Assembly (NCBI GenBank): GCA_003247575.1
Contig: QJZC01000044.1
Coordinates: 1 to 64,000, forward strand
Source: Pseudomonadota bacterium
Lineage (GTDB): Bacteria > Myxococcota_A > UBA9160 > SZUA-336
Length of the DNA: 64,000 nucleotides
Direction of reading: 5' to 3'
Shown: in pieces, positions 8,801 through 17,722 of the stretch
Numbering within the stretch: position 1 is the first letter of the stretch
Layout of the letters: the number at the start of each line of letters is the position of its first letter
Program-made: the position numbers and the translations under genes
Notes under the pieces: generated by a model
What the model was told of the DNA's origin: nothing
Database searches by the model: none
Seen by the model: only the letters and a program-made list of their open reading frames with translations

Positions 8801-9654
8801 AATTCTTTGACTTCCTTCCTCAAGCTCAGCAGTGCGTGACTGGTTCGCGCACTTTACTCGGCTTGCTCTGCAGAGGTTTGCAGGCTTTCGCCCCTCCCCG
8901 CGCTCCGGCTCGTCGTACACCAGCTCACCGGACAGGCTCCTGTCTCCCGGCTGCGTAGCAGTGAGGTCTGGATGTCCCGACCTGAGTGCGCACTCGAACT
9001 CGTCGGATGCGTGAGGTTGCTGCTCTGTCCGATCCTGAGCCCGACCCCTGCGAGACGACCGGACTGCGAGAGGACCGGTTCTGGCCTATCTGACGGATCC
9101 CGAGTGGTACTCCGAGTGCCGAGCGGGCCAAGCCCGCTTGATCGGCTCGAGCCCCATGGGGGTGAGCGAGGAGTCTACCGAATCACAGCTGGGAATGGCG
9201 ATCTGAATGATCATCCTCTCCTGCATAGGGTCCACCCATACGGCTGGTCCAGCTATCGCCATCGGGCCGGATCCCTCGATCGGGCTCTGTGTGGAAATCG
9301 CGCTCGGCGCCGTCGATCAGTCGCCATGGGTGAGCGTCGCGATCGCGCTGCGCACACCTTCAGGCCGAGGAAATACTTGCTCGCGACGCCATCGCGCAGC
9401 ATCATCCGGAATCTGACTGGGCTGGGGGGGGAGACCGTGTGCACGCTGCACGCATCCCTCGCGCGAAGTCATCGCCTCTGTATGTTGACCGTTGATGGTG
9501 GCCGGGATACAACCCGGGGCTCGACGGAGATTTGGCTCGTGGGCCAAGCCGTCTAGCGAAACCAGATACAGCCGAGTCTTCGTCCATGGCCCGAAGATCG
9601 GTTTGTCGTTGTCTCCGTGTATCAAAGGGATCCGCTCGTAGCAGGAGAAGTTTC
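8801..9654. other. Long intergenic region between divergent genes
   Basis: About 850 bp between the divergently read MDR oxidoreductase and the PmtA-like methyltransferase. Open frames exist on both strands, but all are Arg/Ser/Pro-rich, lack ribosome binding sites and look like GC-rich background. No tRNA, hairpin or repeat stood out. It must hold two promoters. A small RNA or a decayed gene is possible but I have no positive evidence. Confidence 0.4.
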
Positions 9655-10269
9655 ATGACGATCCAGGCCACCGGCCGCCGCGCTCTCACCGCCAACCCAT
9701 CGATCGAGTTCTTCAAGGGCTTCTTGCGTAATCCTCGCGAGGTCGGATCGATCATTCCGAGCTCGCGCTTCCTGACGCGCCGGGTGATGGATTGTGGGCA
9801 AGTGCGGACCTCGCGCGTGATCGTCGAGCTGGGGCCGGGGACCGGTGTGCTGACCCGTCAGATGCTGGATCTCATGCGCGACGATGCAAAGTTGATAGCT
9901 GTGGAAATTTCTAACGAGTTTGCAGATGTGCTCGAGAGCACGCTAGGAGATGGCGATCCTCGCCTGCACGTATTTCGCGGGAGTGCTGCAGCTCTCGAAG
10001 GGGCCCTCTCTGCGGCAGGGGAGACGCACGCGGACCTCGTCGTTTCGGGCATCCCGTTCTCTACGATGGGGAATGGCGAGGGGAATCGGACGCTTCAGGC
10101 GGCCAAGCGCGTGCTTGGTCCCCAGGGCCGCTTCGTTGCCTACCAGTTCCGCAGCGCGGTTCGGCGCCTGGCAGAGCCCGTGTTCGGACACCCGGAGACA
10201 CACTCTGGCTTCTGGAACATCCCGCCGATGAGAATCTACGTCTGGTCTCAGGCGGGCTGTCCTGCCTGA
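9655..10269 (+). CDS. PmtA-like class I SAM-dependent methyltransferase
   Basis: A 204-residue methyltransferase of the phospholipid N-methyltransferase/rRNA adenine dimethylase-like group. SAM motif I is VIVELGPGTGVLTRQML, with an acidic motif II (VEIS). The N-terminal segment FFKGFLRNPREVGSIIPSS and the catalytic-region motif SGIPFST are typical of PmtA-type enzymes, which methylate phosphatidylethanolamine to phosphatidylcholine. Substrate assignment is inference from family; KsgA-like RNA methylation is less likely because the RNA-binding tail is missing. AGGAGAAG stands 4 nt before ATG 9655. It lies alone, with the HDOD gene starting 73 bp later. Confidence 0.8.
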   Translation: MTIQATGRRALTANPSIEFFKGFLRNPREVGSIIPSSRFLTRRVMDCGQVRTSRVIVELGPGTGVLTRQMLDLMRDDAKLIAVEISNEFADVLESTLGDGDPRLHVFRGSAAALEGALSAAGETHADLVVSGIPFSTMGNGEGNRTLQAAKRVLGPQGRFVAYQFRSAVRRLAEPVFGHPETHSGFWNIPPMRIYVWSQAGCPA

Positions 10270-10342
10270 GTCGGAAGCGCCGCTACAGGGCGGGCGCGCC
10301 AGTAGCTAAAGAACCACGGCCCAACGTCCGTTTCCGGACGCG

Positions 10343-11470
10343 ATGGGGTGGATTCGTCGTTGGCTACTAGGTGAAGAAGAGCCGCAGGTCGAGCATTCGG
10401 ATGAGCGCTCCGACGCCGACGCCTGTGATGCGGCCATCGCTGCAGCAGATGCGGAGGTGGAAGGACTGGAGGGCTCTCCCGACGCAGAGCGCGGCCGCCC
10501 GATCGACCTGAGTGCGGACCTCGACGCGGGGATGGGTGGCGGTCTTGCCGGGCGTGTCGACCTGGCAGTCGAAGAGCTCATGGCGCTCGCGGTCGAAGCG
10601 GATCGTGAGGTGGGTCGGCCCATGCTCGCGGAACTCGCGCGGCGGTTGCGCCGCAACGAGCTTCGTCTGCCTCCGATGCCGCAAGCCGTGGTACGCGTCC
10701 AGCGCAAGCTCGACTCCGGGCGCTGCAATATCAAGGAGCTGGCGGACGAGATCGAGCTAGATCCTGCACTGGCGACACGACTGGTCGGCATTGCGAACAG
10801 TCCCTTCTATCAAGGAATGGACCTCGTCCAGTCGGTGAGCGATGCGGTCGTACGCATCGGACTGGGCGAGACCCGCAACATCGTCCTGGCGGTCGCGCTG
10901 CGCTTGCGTGTATTTCGGGTACCGGGCATGGAGGTCGAGATCGAGCGCTTGTGGGCTCATTCGCTGGCGGCATCGGTGGCGGCCGAGACCCTGGGGGCTG
11001 CTGTCGGAGAGGATCCGGATGCTTGCTTTCTGCTCGGATTGGTTCACGACATCGGGCGCGTGGTCTTGTTCTCTCTGATTGGAGAAATCGAGCGCACTGC
11101 GAAGTCACGCCAGCCTATGGACGGCGCGCTGCTGGATCGCATCGACCGCTCGTTGCACCCTCAGCTGGGCGCCGCGGTTGCGCATGCCTGGGGTATCGAT
11201 TCGGAGCTGGTAGATGCGATCGCATCGCATCATCGCGTAGCGGAGGAGCTGCATTCAGGAAGCTCGCTCGCGCGGGTAGCTCATGCGGCCGATCTGTTGG
11301 CGCATCGGATCCAGCCGCCGCCTGACGCAGCTGTCCCGGGTGGCCGCTGTGACACCGACGAGGCCGCTTGGAGTGCCGTCCTGGACGCGCTCGGGATGGA
11401 TGCCAGCGACGCTCAGGAGCTCGAAAGAGAGACCGCGGAAGCTTTGGAGGCAAGGAGCAAGCGGCTCTAG
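10343..11470 (+). CDS. HDOD-domain signalling protein
   Basis: A 375-residue cytosolic protein with an acidic, low-complexity N-terminal 90 residues and an HDOD domain from about 110 to 310 (LPPMPQAVVRVQRKL, then the long helices around AVVRIGLGETRNIVLAVALR). Unlike many HDOD proteins it keeps HD-type residues: LVHDIGR, the later His in SLHPQLGAAVAHAWG and SHHRVAEE. Such proteins act in signal transduction and cell-cycle or motility control; a residual phosphohydrolase activity is possible. No GGDEF or EAL domain is attached. The signal and partner are unknown. Confidence 0.85.
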   Translation: MGWIRRWLLGEEEPQVEHSDERSDADACDAAIAAADAEVEGLEGSPDAERGRPIDLSADLDAGMGGGLAGRVDLAVEELMALAVEADREVGRPMLAELARRLRRNELRLPPMPQAVVRVQRKLDSGRCNIKELADEIELDPALATRLVGIANSPFYQGMDLVQSVSDAVVRIGLGETRNIVLAVALRLRVFRVPGMEVEIERLWAHSLAASVAAETLGAAVGEDPDACFLLGLVHDIGRVVLFSLIGEIERTAKSRQPMDGALLDRIDRSLHPQLGAAVAHAWGIDSELVDAIASHHRVAEELHSGSSLARVAHAADLLAHRIQPPPDAAVPGGRCDTDEAAWSAVLDALGMDASDAQELERETAEALEARSKRL

Positions 11471-11624
11471 CTCTCGTCCGACGCGCCGCGCGCACGCCCT
11501 CGCTCGGTGTCGGGCGTTCGGGGGGTGAGCAGCGATTCCAAAGGAGAAACGCTGCGGTTCGCGGGGTAGATCTCCGGCTCGTTGATGAACGGCCGGCGAG
11601 GCGTCTCGGCCTGGGGCCGTTCTC

Positions 11625-11656
11625 CCTTGACGCTCATCGCCGTCAAGGCTAGTTAT
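11625..11656 (+). promoter_or_regulatory. Inverted repeat overlapping a candidate promoter upstream of actA
   Basis: CCTTGACG (11625-11632) and CGTCAAGG (11641-11648) form a perfect 8-bp inverted repeat around an 8-nt centre. TTGACG within the left arm could be a -35 box, with AGTTAT (11651-11656) as a poor -10 at 18-bp spacing. actA starts at 11668 with no ribosome binding site in the usual window, so either the transcript is leaderless or the element is an operator and the true promoter is elsewhere. Confidence 0.35.
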
Positions 11657-11667
11657 GCGCCCGACAC

Positions 11668-12312
11668 ATGCGGACTTCAAAGCGCACACTCCTATTCATT
11701 GGATCCATGTTCGTGTTCGCGGCTACGGCTACCGTGGTGGTCGCGGCATCGGGCATGTATGACCTAAGCGACGACGAAGCGAGCGGCCCTGAGCAGCCGA
11801 TCGAATACAGCCACGCGCTTCATGCGGGCGAGATGGGCATCAACTGCCTGTATTGCCACACCGGGGCGGACAAGGGACAGCACGCGACGGTGCCGGCCGT
11901 GTCCGTCTGTTGGGGCTGTCACCAGGCGGTGAAGAAAGGCCCCTCCGAGGGCAGTGCCGAGGAGATTGCGAAGATCCAGCAGTATTACTGCGGTCAGGGC
12001 AAGGATGGCGAAGCGGCCGAGGTGCCGAACCCCATCAAGCCCTGCACCAAGGGAAGCTCGATCCCCTGGGTCCGCATTCACAATCTTCCCGAGCACGTCC
12101 AGTTCCGACACAACCGCCACGTGAATGCGGGTGTCGCTTGCCAGGAATGCCACGGGGATGTGCAAGACATGAAGCGTGTGTGGCTCGTGCCGGATACGAA
12201 GCTGAGACCCTCCAGTGGATACCTCCCCGCTCAGAAGCTCGAGATGGGCTGGTGCCTGGACTGTCATCAGAAGAACGGTGCGACCCAAGACTGCGCCGCC
12301 TGTCACTACTGA
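11668..12312 (+). CDS. actA: Alternative complex III pentaheme cytochrome c, ActA
   Basis: A 214-residue protein with an N-terminal membrane anchor/signal (about residues 7-27, GSMFVFAATATVVVAASG) and exactly five CxxCH heme sites: CLYCH, CWGCH, CQECH, CLDCH and CAACH. This heme count, the order of the following genes and the spacing fit ActA of alternative complex III, the bc1-unrelated quinol:cytochrome c (or HiPIP/cytochrome aa3) oxidoreductase; the hemes lie on the periplasmic side and pass electrons from ActB toward ActE and the acceptor. ATG 11668 gives a positively charged n-region; a ribosome binding site is lacking. It heads actABCDEF, which run without sizeable gaps. Confidence 0.92.
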   Translation: MRTSKRTLLFIGSMFVFAATATVVVAASGMYDLSDDEASGPEQPIEYSHALHAGEMGINCLYCHTGADKGQHATVPAVSVCWGCHQAVKKGPSEGSAEEIAKIQQYYCGQGKDGEAAEVPNPIKPCTKGSSIPWVRIHNLPEHVQFRHNRHVNAGVACQECHGDVQDMKRVWLVPDTKLRPSSGYLPAQKLEMGWCLDCHQKNGATQDCAACHY

Positions 12313-12343
12313 GCACGAGCGAACCTGGAGGCGACGGAGCGCA

Positions 12344-15328
12344 ATGCCTGAGCTGGACCGCAGGGACTTTCTGAAGATCGTCGGCCTATCGGCCGGTGCC
12401 GCGGCGACGGCCGCGTGCAAGGACCCGGTAGAAACCGTCATTCCGTATCTCAACCAGCCCGAGGAGATCATTCCGGGCATTCCGACCTACTATGCGAGCA
12501 CCTGCCGCGAGTGTCCTTCAGGCTGCAGCATCCAGGTCAAGACCCGTGAGGGGCGTCCGCTTAAGCTGGAGGGCAATCCGTCGGATCCGCGCACCGAGGG
12601 AGCTCTTTGTGTCCGCGGTCAGGCGGCGTTGGCACGCACCTATGATGCCACCCGATTCGAGGGCCCGATGAAGCGCGAGGGCGAACGGTTGGTACCCGTC
12701 TCCTGGGAGGAGGCGCTCCAGATCCTCGCGGAGAAGCTGGGTCCCGCCGGAGCCGCAGGGAAGGCCGTGTTCGTCTCCGGCCAGGAGTCCGGCACCTTCG
12801 ATGCGTTGCTCGACGAATTCATGGCCGCCATCGGATCCCCGCGCCGGCTGCGTTACGAGCTCTTCGCGCACGAGCCGCTGCGCGCCGCGAACGAGAAGCT
12901 CTTCGGCGTCCGCGATGTGCCACGTTTCGACTTCGGCAAGGCGGACGTTCTCGTGGCCTTCGGTGCCGACTTTCTCGAGACCTGGCTCGACGCGACCGCA
13001 GCTCAGGTCGGATTCGCGAACTCCCGCCGAGGCGGCCGTGGGTTCGCTGTCTACGTGGGGCCGCGCCTATCGCTTTCTGGCTCCAACTGCGATGCCTGGC
13101 TGTCGCCAGAGCCGGGCAGTGAGATCTTCCTGGCATTGGGGCTAGCCCACGAGGTCGCTCGAGCGAAGCCGGACGCCGACCTAGGTGCCGTTCGCGCGTT
13201 GCTCGAGCCCCATACGCCCGACGCCGTCGCGACGAAGACCGGTATACCAGCCGATCGTATTCGTCTGTTGGCCGAGAAGCTGGCGTCCGCCACCGCACCG
13301 TTGGCCCTGCCGCCCGGCAACGAGCTGCATGGCTCGAACGCGACCGCATTTTCTGCGGCCGTCCAGCTGCTCAACTACGTGAGCGGCGCGATCGGAAACA
13401 CGGTCAGCTTCACCAGCCCTTCCGCGCTCTCCGCATTGGCTACCTACGCCGACCTCAAGCAGCTCGCGGGGCAGTTGGAGGCAGGTGAGGTCGAGGTGCT
13501 GTTCATTCACGGCACGAATCCGGTGTACTCGGCCCCGCAGCTGGAGCTCGGCCCCAAGCTGCGCAAGGCGTTCACCGTCAGCTTCGCCAGCGCCAATGAC
13601 GAGACTGCGGCGCAAGCGGATCTGGTACTGCCGGATCACACGGCCTTCGAGGCGTGGGGCGACTCGGAAACTGCATCGGGTGTCCGCACCCTGCAGCAGC
13701 CCACGCTCAATCCGATCCGCGTGACTCGCCAGACCGCAGATGTTCTGCTCGAGCTCGCGCGCAAGATCGAGAAGCCCGTGCCTGGTCCCGCAACCTTCCG
13801 CGAGCGGCTGCAGGCACAATGGGGTGATCTGGACGCCGCGCTGGCGGCTGGAGGAAGCTTCGACCTGGCCGAGCCTGTTCCGGTGAGCTTGGCTGCAGAC
13901 CTCTCGGGACTGCGCTTCGAGGGCGCGACAGCGGCGAGTTCCGACGGCAACCTCGCCCTGTACCTCTACCCGTCGAACCACTTCTACGACGGACGTGGGG
14001 CTCGTCTTCCGATGTTGCAGGAGGTGCCGGATCCGGTCACGAAGCTCGTCTGGGGAAGCTACCTCGAGCTGCATCCGACCACCGCGAAACAGTTGGGAGT
14101 CGTGGAGGGAGACATCGTTACGGTCGAGACTCCGGCAGGTGAGGTTCGAGTGCCGGTCTTCCCGCACGAAACCATTCGTCCCGAGGTCGTGGCGCTCGCC
14201 ATCGGCCAGGGGCACCAGCCCCTGGATCCGACATGGCTCGAGACCCGCGACCGAGACCGTCTGCAGCGCAGTAAGGTGATCGGGGTCAATGCATTGACCC
14301 TGCTTCCGGATGCCGTCGATGGCGATTCCGGTGCGCTTGCCTGGTACTCCTCCAAGGCCAAGATCACTCCGACAGGCGAGAAGAAGTGGATCGCCAAGCC
14401 GCAGACGACCTTCGATCAGGAGGGGCGGGGTGTCGCGCAGGCGGTGAGCCTGGCCGCACTGGCCCGTGGTGCGAGCGCGGATCCGGAGCACGGCGGAGGT
14501 CAGGAGCACTCTGGCTCCGGGGACGGACGCGGGGAAGATCATCACGAGCCACCGTACGCCGATGCGATGCATCTCGAGACGGAGGAGTTCGATCCCGCGG
14601 CGGACGCGATCAGTGACACGTATCGCTGGGGCATGTCGGTCGATCTCGATGCGTGCTCGGGCTGTGGTGCGTGCATCACCGCGTGCGCAACCGAGAACAA
14701 TATCTTCACGATTGGTGAAGAGCTCGTGCGCGGTGGCCGCGAGATGGCGTGGATTCGGCTCGAGAGATACGTCGAGCACCACGAGGACGAGGTCGAGGTA
14801 CGCCACGTCCCGATGATGTGTCAGCACTGCGGTGCCGCTCCGTGTGAACCGGTCTGCCCGGTATTTGCGACCTATCACAATCCGGAAGGGCTCAACGTCA
14901 TGGTGCCCAACCGGTGCATCGGCACGCGCTACTGCGGGAACAACTGCCCCTACAAGGTGCGCCGCTTCAACTACTTCTCCTTCGACCGCGACGTCGAGTC
15001 ACCAGAGGAGCTGGGTCTCAATCCCGACGTGATCGTTCGCTCCAAGGGCGTAATGGAGAAATGTTCGTTCTGCGTGCAGCGGATCAACGCCGCCAAGGAC
15101 AAGGCCGTGATCGAGGGGCGTGTCGTCGCCGACGGAGAGGTTACTCCGGCCTGCGCGCAGACCTGTCCAGCGAAGGCAATCGTCTTCGGCAACCACAAAG
15201 ACCCCACGAGTGAGGTCTCGAAGCGCCGTGAGGATCCGCGGGCGTACTGGGTGTTCCACCACCTGAATACGCGCCCGGGGGTCACTTACCAGAAGTCCAT
15301 TCGGCGCAACGAGACGGAAGAGGCCTAG
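12344..15328 (+). CDS. actB: Alternative complex III iron-sulfur subunit, ActB
   Basis: A 994-residue fusion of a molybdopterin-oxidoreductase-like N-terminal part (about 1-700) and an FeS ferredoxin-like C-terminal part (about 755-985). It begins with a twin-arginine signal, RRDFLKIVG. The C-terminal part has CSGCGACITAC, CQHCGAAPCEPVC, CIGTRYCGNNC (three Cys, a 3Fe-4S site) and CSFC...CAQTC, matching three 4Fe-4S plus one 3Fe-4S cluster known for ActB. The N-terminal domain of characterised ActB proteins binds no molybdenum cofactor, yet here CRECPSGC with a later GALC retains a full four-Cys motif. ATG 12344 has GGAG upstream. It carries electrons between quinol site and ActA. Confidence 0.93.
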   Translation: MPELDRRDFLKIVGLSAGAAATAACKDPVETVIPYLNQPEEIIPGIPTYYASTCRECPSGCSIQVKTREGRPLKLEGNPSDPRTEGALCVRGQAALARTYDATRFEGPMKREGERLVPVSWEEALQILAEKLGPAGAAGKAVFVSGQESGTFDALLDEFMAAIGSPRRLRYELFAHEPLRAANEKLFGVRDVPRFDFGKADVLVAFGADFLETWLDATAAQVGFANSRRGGRGFAVYVGPRLSLSGSNCDAWLSPEPGSEIFLALGLAHEVARAKPDADLGAVRALLEPHTPDAVATKTGIPADRIRLLAEKLASATAPLALPPGNELHGSNATAFSAAVQLLNYVSGAIGNTVSFTSPSALSALATYADLKQLAGQLEAGEVEVLFIHGTNPVYSAPQLELGPKLRKAFTVSFASANDETAAQADLVLPDHTAFEAWGDSETASGVRTLQQPTLNPIRVTRQTADVLLELARKIEKPVPGPATFRERLQAQWGDLDAALAAGGSFDLAEPVPVSLAADLSGLRFEGATAASSDGNLALYLYPSNHFYDGRGARLPMLQEVPDPVTKLVWGSYLELHPTTAKQLGVVEGDIVTVETPAGEVRVPVFPHETIRPEVVALAIGQGHQPLDPTWLETRDRDRLQRSKVIGVNALTLLPDAVDGDSGALAWYSSKAKITPTGEKKWIAKPQTTFDQEGRGVAQAVSLAALARGASADPEHGGGQEHSGSGDGRGEDHHEPPYADAMHLETEEFDPAADAISDTYRWGMSVDLDACSGCGACITACATENNIFTIGEELVRGGREMAWIRLERYVEHHEDEVEVRHVPMMCQHCGAAPCEPVCPVFATYHNPEGLNVMVPNRCIGTRYCGNNCPYKVRRFNYFSFDRDVESPEELGLNPDVIVRSKGVMEKCSFCVQRINAAKDKAVIEGRVVADGEVTPACAQTCPAKAIVFGNHKDPTSEVSKRREDPRAYWVFHHLNTRPGVTYQKSIRRNETEEA

Positions 15329-15331
15329 GCG

Positions 15332-16672
15332 ATGGCGGCAATCACCGAGCCGATCCCGGCGACCGCGGATCAGTACAACGACGACATTCTCAGGGTCCTC
15401 GCTCCCCCGAGCCCGCTCTATGTGATCACCGTGCTCCTGCTCGCGGGGATGGTGGGAGCGGGCGTGGCAGCGCTGGCCTACCAGACCTACTGGGGAATGG
15501 GTGTTGCCGGGCTTCAGAACCCAGTGTTCTGGGGCGTCTATATCACGACCTTCGTGTTCTGGGTCGGTATCGCGCACGCGGGTACGCTGATCTCGGCAAT
15601 CCTTTTTCTGTTCCGAGCCAAGTGGCGCAATGCGATCAATCGCGGGGCCGAGGCGATGACCGTATTCGCGGTCATGACGGCCGCGCTGTTCCCGCTGATT
15701 CACATCGGTCGTATCTGGAAGTTCTACTTCATGATCCCGTACCCGAATCAGCGTGGGCTCTGGACGAACTTCAAGTCGCCCCTCGAGTGGGACGTGTTCG
15801 CGGTCAATACCTACGCGACGATCTCGATTCTTTTCTTCTTCGTCGGTTTGATCCCCGATCTGGCCGCCGCGCGCGATCGGGTCAGCGATTGGCGGCGTTA
15901 TCTCTACGGGGCCCTGGCTCTGGGTTGGCGGGGCACAGCGGAGCAGTGGCGTGCTCACTCTCGAGCGGTTCTGCACCTGTCGGGCCTGGCGACGCCGCTC
16001 GTGCTCTCGGTACACAGCGTCGTTTCCTGGGACTTCGCCATGTCGGTCGTGCCGGGCTGGCACACCACGATATTTGCTCCTTACTTCGTAGCCGGCGCCA
16101 TCTTCTCCGGGATGGCGATGGTCGTCACCGTTATGGTGCCCGTGCGCAAAGCCTTCGGTCTCGAGGGCTACATCCGCATGGAGCACTTCGACAACATGGG
16201 CAAGTTCATCGTGCTCACCTCGACCATCGTGGGTTACGCCTATGCGGTCGAATACTTCATGGCCTGGTACAGCGCGAATCCGTACGAGCAGATGTCCTTC
16301 TGGCATCGCGCGTTCGGTGACTATTGGTGGGCTACCTGGATCATGATCTCTTGCAACGTGGTGGTCCCGCTCCCGCTCTGGATCAAGAAGGTGCGGCTCA
16401 ACATTCCGTTCTTCTGGGTCTTGACGATCTTCATCAACATCGGAATGTGGTTCGAGCGCTACGTCATCATCACGACGGGTCTCTCGCACGAGTACAGCCC
16501 GGCTGCCTGGGGTTACTACACGCCCTCATGGGTCGAGCTGACGATCTTGGCTGCGAGCTTCGGCTTCTTCCTGATGTTCTTCCTGATCTTCCTGCGCATG
16601 TTCCCGATCATCGCGATTCAGGAGGTGAAGGAGCTGCACTACGAGGGCCACCACGAGGGAGGAGCACACTGA
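15332..16672 (+). CDS. actC: Alternative complex III quinol-binding membrane subunit, ActC (NrfD family)
   Basis: A 446-residue polytopic membrane protein of the NrfD/PsrC family with about ten hydrophobic segments, starting with SPLYVITVLLLAGMVGAGV and ending with FGFFLMFFLIFLRMF. Family marks include the FWVGIAHAGTLISAILF helix, ALFPLIHIGR, and SVVSWDFAMSVVPGWHTTIFAPYFV near the quinol site. In alternative complex III this subunit oxidises menaquinol/ubiquinol and may contribute to proton translocation. It starts 3 nt after actB and its TGA overlaps the ATG of actD, so translation is coupled. It is a paralogue of actF in the same operon. Confidence 0.93.
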   Translation: MAAITEPIPATADQYNDDILRVLAPPSPLYVITVLLLAGMVGAGVAALAYQTYWGMGVAGLQNPVFWGVYITTFVFWVGIAHAGTLISAILFLFRAKWRNAINRGAEAMTVFAVMTAALFPLIHIGRIWKFYFMIPYPNQRGLWTNFKSPLEWDVFAVNTYATISILFFFVGLIPDLAAARDRVSDWRRYLYGALALGWRGTAEQWRAHSRAVLHLSGLATPLVLSVHSVVSWDFAMSVVPGWHTTIFAPYFVAGAIFSGMAMVVTVMVPVRKAFGLEGYIRMEHFDNMGKFIVLTSTIVGYAYAVEYFMAWYSANPYEQMSFWHRAFGDYWWATWIMISCNVVVPLPLWIKKVRLNIPFFWVLTIFINIGMWFERYVIITTGLSHEYSPAAWGYYTPSWVELTILAASFGFFLMFFLIFLRMFPIIAIQEVKELHYEGHHEGGAH

Positions 16673-17178
16673 TGGCTTCCGTGCTCGGAGTCCTGACCGA
16701 TCCACATGCGACTGCCTCGGCGATCCGCAAGCTTCGCGGCGCGGGCTTCACGGACTTGGACTCGTACTCGCCGATTCCGAGCCACGAGATCGAGGAAGCG
16801 ATGGACCGTGGTCCGAGTCGGGTCCGCACCTGGACTCTGATCGGCTGCTTGGTGGGCGTGACGCTCGGCTTCCTGATGACGATATGGATGTCCTACGACT
16901 ACCCGATCATCGTCGGTGGGAAGCCCTATGCTTCCATCCCGCCGTACACCGTCATCGGCTTCGAGCTCAACATCCTCTTCGGCGGTGTGCTGACCGTGCT
17001 CGGCCTGATGTTTCACGGGATGTTTCTGAATCGGGTGGACTCCGGAGCGTACCGCCCCAACTTCAGCGGCGACCAGTTCGGCTGTGTGGTCAACTGTGGT
17101 GCGAACGACGTCGAGCGAGTCGAGAAACTCCTGCGCGAGTCGGGCTGTACCGAAGTTCGCGTCGTCGAGGGTGCGTGA
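16672..17178 (+). CDS. actD: Alternative complex III membrane subunit, ActD (DUF3341)
   Basis: A 168-residue protein of the DUF3341 family. The N-terminal 50 residues are a soluble ferredoxin-like fold (SVLGVLTDPHATASAIRKL), followed by two transmembrane helices (about 54-74, WTLIGCLVGVTLGFLMTIWM, and about 92-116) and a soluble C-terminus. ActD contacts the cytoplasmic face of ActC/ActF in known structures and has no cofactor. The start codon overlaps the actC stop as TGATG. Confidence 0.92.
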   Translation: MASVLGVLTDPHATASAIRKLRGAGFTDLDSYSPIPSHEIEEAMDRGPSRVRTWTLIGCLVGVTLGFLMTIWMSYDYPIIVGGKPYASIPPYTVIGFELNILFGGVLTVLGLMFHGMFLNRVDSGAYRPNFSGDQFGCVVNCGANDVERVEKLLRESGCTEVRVVEGA

Positions 17179-17179
17179 G

Positions 17180-17719
17180 ATGAACACAGCTAGAGTTCGA
17201 GTTTTCGCGGTGAGCCTGGTTCTTCTCGGTTTGACCGCTTGCTTCGAGCAGGTCGCGCCCGAATGGTTTGCTCAGATGAAGCAGCAGAAGGCGATCCAGG
17301 CGCTGGAAGGGGCACGTCCGCTGGACCCGCCTCCGGGTACGGTTCCATTCGGGGGGATGGCTCCTCGCATCGACTCGCCGGTACCGGCGTTCTCACCTGA
17401 AGGCATGGCGCTCGCGAATCCAGTGCCGGCGACTCCCGAATCTCTGGAAAGAGGCAAGGAGGTCTTCGGGATCTACTGCGCCCTCTGTCATGGCGAAGAT
17501 GGGATGGCCAATCTCGAGACCACGACCGTTGCCAAGCGTCTGGCGGCGAATGGGATGGTGCCTCCGAGTCTCCAGGCCGTACCCGGGTATACGGATGGAT
17601 TCCTGTTCACGAAGATCCGTTACGGCAGGCCGCAGATGCCGGGGTATCCCCAGATTCCAGAGCGGGACCGCTGGCACGTCGTCAACTATCTGCGCACCTT
17701 GATGAATAAGGAGAGCTGA
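17180..17719 (+). CDS. actE: Alternative complex III monoheme cytochrome c lipoprotein, ActE
   Basis: A 179-residue cytochrome c with a lipoprotein signal: MNTARVRVFAVSLVLLGL followed by lipobox LTAC, so the mature protein should be lipid-anchored at Cys22 on the periplasmic side. One heme site, CALCH, with a distal Met in the RPQMPGYP segment. Pro-rich linker between anchor and heme domain. In alternative complex III, ActE (one heme) joins ActA (five hemes) in delivering electrons to the acceptor. ATG 17180 lies 1 nt after the actD stop. Confidence 0.92.
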   Translation: MNTARVRVFAVSLVLLGLTACFEQVAPEWFAQMKQQKAIQALEGARPLDPPPGTVPFGGMAPRIDSPVPAFSPEGMALANPVPATPESLERGKEVFGIYCALCHGEDGMANLETTTVAKRLAANGMVPPSLQAVPGYTDGFLFTKIRYGRPQMPGYPQIPERDRWHVVNYLRTLMNKES

Positions 17720-17722
17720 CCC

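Noticed and set aside
8972..9556. 194-codon frame in the 850-bp gap
   Set aside because: Arg/Ser/Gly-rich translation, no ribosome binding site and overlapping frames of similar quality on both strands.
13181..14878. 565-codon minus-strand frame opposite actB
   Set aside because: Shadow frame with no domain; actB is certain on the other strand.
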